A stretch of 64,000 bases of DNA. It comes from Hordeum vulgare subsp. vulgare (Eukaryota; Streptophyta; Magnoliopsida; Poales; Poaceae). Location: assembly GCF_904849725.1 (NCBI RefSeq), contig NC_058520.1, positions 533,252,083-533,316,082 on the forward strand. Direction: 5' to 3'. Position numbers and translations under genes: made by a program. Shown here piece by piece: positions 60,092 to 64,000 of this stretch (position 1 is its first letter; each line of letters opens with the position of its first letter). The notes below the pieces were generated by a model. That model was not told the DNA's origin. It saw nothing but the letters and a program-made list of their open reading frames with translations, and searched no databases.

Positions 60092-61030
60092 TACTTATGT
60101 ACGATAGTACGCTAATAGCCGGTTATAGCCTATTATAGCCATATTGTAACTGATTTAAAGGGTCACAACTATTTGATATAGTTCCCTATTTAAAACAATG
60201 GTTGGTTTAGACGATAACAGAAATGGCTGACTGAACATTCGAACAAATAATAACAAGACAAGAAATTAAATTTATTAATGGAAAAACTCTGATAGGCCGT
60301 TGCGACTGGTGGAGTATTATTTTCTTGTTGCAAGGGCCAAGGGGGGGCCTTATCTTCTCTTGCGCCAGCTGCAGAAACCCTGTGCTAAAAGGCAGCATAT
60401 ATAACAATCCTATACAGTACGGTAGTCCCTACATGTACATGCAATATACGTATGGCTAATCCTCCAAAACACCAAAACTTGCACTGTTAGGATGTATACA
60501 TACACACAACACGTTGTGTTTAATGGCTTGTATATATTTTGTCTCCTGATGTCTCCCGGACCAAAAGATTTGGCTGGACGATCCAATGTAGGCTACAGTC
60601 GTATGTAGTATACGAGACACACTTGGTACCATCTTATTCCGTAATGCTGGTCCTGGTCCACCATTCTTGTGATTAAGAAAAGGATGGCAGTTGAACAGCC
60701 TGGCTAATTTTAGCTACAACGAGTTGTTAGCCTCACTGTCAGAGATGATAATACTGGTGCACTTTTAAGGCTTGCTTGACAAGTCTCTAAATGCAGACAA
60801 TCTTCTGCAACAACCCAGATGCTTCGGCAAAAATTCTGGTCATACTCCCCCAACCTAATGACTTTACCGACAAAGAATCTGAGCTTTACATGCCAAGTTG
60901 TTTGTCTATCAGTTTGGGGAAGAGTCTGAAAGTTTCCATCAGATGCTTAGTGCTAAAATCACATCTGTACATAATACGTGCCACATTCACGTACAATGTA
61001 CAAAAAAACTCAGTTTAATATCTCTCAGCT
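60092..61030. other. Intergenic stretch, possibly degraded copia pol
   Basis: No continuous frame or intact motif is seen. Because a copia RNase H tail follows at 61031, the last few hundred bases may be decayed pol, but stops interrupt all frames. I cannot place a left boundary. Confidence 0.4.
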
Positions 61031-61129
61031 GAGATGTCGCCCTCAATCTTCACCAAGCCATTGCCTCTACCACAGTTTGAGGCCTGTAGGCGCAATCTTA
61101 CTCTCCTAGATTTTTTAGGGAGTAGTTAA
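61031..61129 (+). pseudogene. C-terminal tail of a copia pol protein
   Basis: A 33-codon frame encodes SIFTKPLPLPQFEACRRNLT and ends in TAA at 61127-61129. The (D)IFTKPLP motif marks the very end of the Ty1-copia RNase H region. Fourteen bases after the stop the LTR begins, preceded by the purine-rich GAGAAAGTG (a polypurine tract). The upstream frame is closed by stops, so only the end of the gene is recognisable. Confidence 0.8.
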
Positions 61130-61142
61130 GATTGAGAAAGTG

Positions 61143-61272
61143 TGTTAGACTGTATAGTTATCTGTATATATACATGTATATTGTAACGTATCCTTGATAC
61201 ACCATCTATAAATATATGTGATAGGCCACCCCTAGAGGGTTGAGACAGTTTCCTCAAACCCTTCGTTTAACA
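61143..61272 (+). repeat. Short 3' LTR of the copia remnant
   Basis: This 130 bp sequence begins TGTTAGACTG and ends CGTTTAACA, with terminal TGTTA/TAACA inverted repeats, directly after the polypurine tract. It has an AT-rich centre with CTATAAATATATG near 61206. The 5' LTR and most of the internal region are missing. The short LTR is unlike Angela. Confidence 0.7.
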
Positions 61273-61769
61273 GATGTGATCTACATCTACTGCAAATGAG
61301 TCAACCGAGAGAACCAAAGAGAGCAACAACTGAACGCACGGAAGAATGGGAAAATAGAAGGAGAAGAAAAAAACGTGTGAACTGAACTTAACAGAACCGG
61401 CCTTAATTAAGCAAGAGATTCCTCGCACTACATCATCATTCCAACCCTCTTGATATAGAACGTACACGATGCTTCGTGGTAGTAGTTTGCTTGCTCGTGG
61501 TTTGAATTCATAGTCACATTAGGTATAATGATACCTAAAACTTTTTTTCTAGAAAGAGGCACAAGAAGCATCCGACTTTAAATTAATAACGTGACAGCTA
61601 AATCTCACTCAACTGAGGTTTAATCAAGTCTAAGCTGATGCTATATTTCATGGGATCTATGTGAAGATCGGTGTATTTTTTATTTCTTTCTTTTTATATG
61701 TTCTGTTACTTGACTAAGACTTGATCAAATCCTAGTCAACTATGACTTAATCACCCAATTATAAACAGG

Positions 61770-62062
61770 CACTAGTAGAAAACATGGCTTTGGTCCTGGC
61801 CTGATAAGAGCATTAGTCCCGGTCGACTTACGAACCGGGACTAATTCGTGCATCAGTCCCGGTTCGAATGGCCAGGACGCTGGTCGGACCTCGGCGAGCA
61901 TTAGTCCCGGTTCTTCTAGGACCTTGAGTCCCGGTTCGTGGCACAAATCAGGGCTAAAGGGTCTTGCTCCTCGTGCAACCACTTTAGTCCCGGTTCGTGT
62001 CTGGAACCACTACTAAATGGTTATCTTCAGTCCTGGTTCTAGACACCAACCGGGACTAAAAC
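61770..62062. repeat. CACTA terminus and subterminal repeats
   Basis: AGTCCCGGT-type motifs lie near 61815, 61853, 61903, 61929 and 61985, with a variant (AGTCCTGGTT) near 62029. Reverse-orientation copies (AACCGGGACTAA) are near 61830 and 62050. The pair at 61815 and 61830 forms a hairpin. Confidence 0.9.
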
Positions 62063-62097
62063 ATTAGATATATATATGAGATCGTTCCTGCCCGCTC

Positions 62098-62469
62098 ACT
62101 CCTCTCATTTTTGGCCGGCCAGCGTGTGGAGGTGTGTGCTACTCTAGTTCTCACCTCCTATGCACATGAGGTGTTTGATGAAATATCGAAGCCACACTTG
62201 AGCTTTCTTTCCTCTCCAAAGTCAACCTCCAAGCTTCCTTTCCCCCAAGATTTGTCTAGGTTTGGCGGTGCACCAACTATCCAAGTGTTCTATAAAGGTT
62301 AGCAACTTCACCTCCTCATCTCTCACTACTAGTTTAGCTCATTTCAAATGCTCTAGATGTAGTGTGGTTTCCGGGTTTTAGTGGAGGAGTGTATGTGTGA
62401 GTTTATTTGATTTAGATGCACAATTTGATCTATATGTTGTTTATATACTTAATTATATAATGCATGCAG
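62098..62469 (+). other. CACTA transposase 5' leader exon and intron
   Basis: A splice donor (AAAG|GTTAGC at 62298) and acceptor (GCATGCAG| at 62469) bound a 172 bp AT-rich intron. It removes the sequence before the transposase ATG at 62470. The upstream exon has a 63-codon frame, but it looks like untranslated leader rather than protein. Confidence 0.5.
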
Positions 62470-62809
62470 ATGAACCGACAATGGATGTACGATGACCGAT
62501 GCACCTCCGACTACATTGACGGCCTGCATAATTTGCTCGAAGTGGCTGAGGCAAACAAGCAAAATTGTTTTATGTATTGTCCATGTACTATCTGTGGGAA
62601 TACGAAGGATTACATTTCCTCGAAAACCCTTCACTTGCACCTGCTTGAGAAGGGTTTTGTGCCACACTGTAATGTTTGGACCAAGCACGGAGAAATAGGG
62701 GTTATCATGGAAGACAATGAAGAAGAATAGGATGATGACAACTACAGGATCCTATGTTTCCTGAATACAGTAATACTACAATGGGGGAAGCTGAAGATCA
62801 AGAGGCATC
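62470..62809 (+). pseudogene. CACTA transposase N-terminal region
   Basis: From the ATG after the acceptor site the protein begins MNRQWMYDDRCTSDYIDGLH and carries the transposase-associated domain of plant En/Spm proteins (PF13963-like). Its zinc-coordinating residues are visible in CFMYCPCTICGNTKDY and the LHLHLLEKGFVPHC block. A TAG at 62728-62730 interrupts the acidic tail. A further frame change follows before the sequence DPMFPEYSNTTMGEAEDQEA can be read up to 62809. The catalytic tnp2 region that should follow is absent. Confidence 0.88.
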
Positions 62810-63561
62810 GTATATATATCAACGAACACAAGAATATTCTACGCTCCAAACACTCGGAGCAGTCTGACGAATGGATTACACGTGAACACATCGGGACTTT
62901 TGGCAGTTGGTTGCGAACACATCTCATGGGTAACAACATTGTTGGAGATGACATGTACTTGTTGGTCAGGTCACCATCTTTGACTATATTAACTTTCAAA
63001 CGGTACGACATAAATGGAAATAAATTTTACACGATCGCCCAAGATAAAAAGAGCACCAACCAAAACAGTGGTGTCCGCTTTGATGCAGCAAACACCAATA
63101 GGCCAAAGGACACATATTATGGTTACATAGAGGAGATATGGGAACTTGACTATGGGAAAGATTTGGAAATCCCTTTGTTTCGGTGCAAATGGGTCAATCT
63201 GAAAGGAGGCGGGGTAAAGGAAGACCCGCGGTACGGAATGAGAACAGTGGATCTCAACAATCTTGGGTACACACATGAACGATTCGTCCTAGCCAACGAT
63301 ATGGCGCAGGTTTTCTATGTGAAGTACATGTTTACCAAACCGAGAAAAAGAAAAGTTAAGAAAGCGAATGCATCATACGATGAGCCAAAACGCCACATAG
63401 TACTTTTAGGAAAAAGAAACATCGTCGGAGTGAAGGACAAGACACACATGTCACAAGATTATGAAAAGTTTCATGAAATTCCTCCCTTCAAAGTGAAGGC
63501 TGACCCAAGCATCCTCTTAAACGATGAAGATTATCCATGGTTACGGCGCACTAAGCAATAA
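62810..63561 (+). pseudogene. CACTA transposase C-terminal region (DUF4216-like)
   Basis: The frame is readable from about 62812 (YIYINEHKNILRSKHSEQSD) through WITREHIGTFGSWLRTHLMG and on to the stop at 63559-63561. The part after 63000 matches the DUF4216 type domain (FKRYDINGNKFYTIAQDKKS, YYGYIEEIWELDYG, FRCKWVNLKGGG, FVLANDMAQVFYVKYMF) found at the C-terminus of plant CACTA transposases. It directly follows N-terminal sequence, so a deletion of the central domain created the junction near 62810. From 62911 to the stop the frame is intact. Confidence 0.88.
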
Positions 63562-64000
63562 CATTATCCAAGTTTTAATCCTACAACATCGCGGATGTTA
63601 CATGTCAAAAAATGAAATCCCCTTGTAACCCTCTCAACTTTGTAGCATATGCTATGTGTGTGAAATTAGGATACCATGTCAAGTTTCAATATTTTCAGAG
63701 TTCATTTGTAGTGTTTTTCAATTTCACGGTCATTTAGCTCAAAAAATCATTAAATGCATGAAAATAGAAAATGAAGTCAGAAAAGGGTTGAAAATTGATT
63801 ACGTGGCTTTGAATGGTGCATACTGAACGCACAAAAAGTCTGGAAGGAAAATATGTTAAAAATGAAATATCTTTGTAACACATGGGTTTTCGTCCGAAAC
63901 CGTGATACTTTGAAAGAGATTGTTCAATTTGTACGCGAAGTGCATCCTTTTTTTGTCACAACCCAATTTTACTTTGCTTGCCAAGCATTCATGCATGCAT
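63562..64000 (+). other. CACTA internal sequence downstream of transposase
   Basis: This is AT-rich and non-coding. It has diverged internal repetition of the type ATGTTA..AAAAATGAAAT..CTTTGTAAC, with occurrences near 63597 and 63852. It is probably still within the CACTA element, whose right end lies beyond the window. Confidence 0.5.

Larger units (their letters stand above)
61770..64000 (+). mobile_element. CACTA (En/Spm) transposon, left end and deleted transposase gene
   Basis: The element begins CACTAGTAGAAAA at 61770, the conserved CACTA terminus. It is followed by about eight subterminal copies of AGTCCCGGTT in both orientations, then a transposase gene reading rightward. The right end is outside the window, so neither the partner terminus nor the three-base TSD can be checked. 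The transposase gene lacks its catalytic middle, so this copy is non-autonomous. Subterminal repeats are where En/Spm transposase binds; the binding here is inferred from the family. Confidence 0.9.

Overview
This is plant nuclear DNA, almost certainly from a Triticeae grass (wheat, Aegilops, barley or a relative). The evidence is a BARE1/Angela-type Ty1-copia element, Athila-type Ty3-gypsy elements with tRNA-Asp primer sites, a LARD-like (Sukkula-type) element with 4.1 kb LTRs, a CACTA transposon with AGTCCCGGTTCG-type subterminal repeats, and a Stowaway-like MITE. There is no convincing complete cellular gene. The only candidate is a 26-codon 5' end of an unknown minus-strand gene at the left edge (1-79), with a TATA box at 160-168.

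Layout. 1-3725: low-copy, partly GC-rich flank with short repeats. 3726-5789: five tandem copies of a 411-414 bp unit, then a degenerate sixth. 6011-7103: AT-rich DNA without a gene. 7104-55775: one nested retrotransposon stack, which I could resolve by matching target-site duplications (TSDs) and LTR pairs. The host is a plus-strand gypsy element G (LTR 7104-7519 plus 54683-55117, gag remnant to 55775). G holds a solo Athila-type LTR A (7520-54677). A holds LARD B (7903-53509, TSD TTTCA). B holds an Angela-type copia element in its 3' LTR (7980-16928, TSD CGTTT) and Athila-type element C in its internal domain (22877-47870). C holds two related Athila-type elements, D (23679-31980, TSD GTTGC) and E (32780-39703, TSD CTCCG/CTCCC). 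A, B, C, D, E and Angela all read on the minus strand.

55776-64000: a Sabrina-like LTR fragment, a LINE-like 3' end, a foldback element with a repeat-filled loop, a Stowaway-like MITE, a copia 3' remnant with a short 130 bp LTR, and the left end of a CACTA transposon. Its transposase gene has lost the catalytic middle and runs off the window.

Of all these elements, only the Angela copy carries a near-complete gag-pol, broken by one stop codon and one single-base deletion. D and C carry gag-protease without reverse transcriptase or integrase. E carries only an unclassified ORF, and B carries no coding sequence. B to E must therefore have been mobilised by enzymes supplied from elsewhere. I found no new cellular system. 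The interest lies in the resolved insertion history, the LARD, the duplicated primer-site sequences in the Athila-type LTRs, and the internally deleted or rearranged elements.
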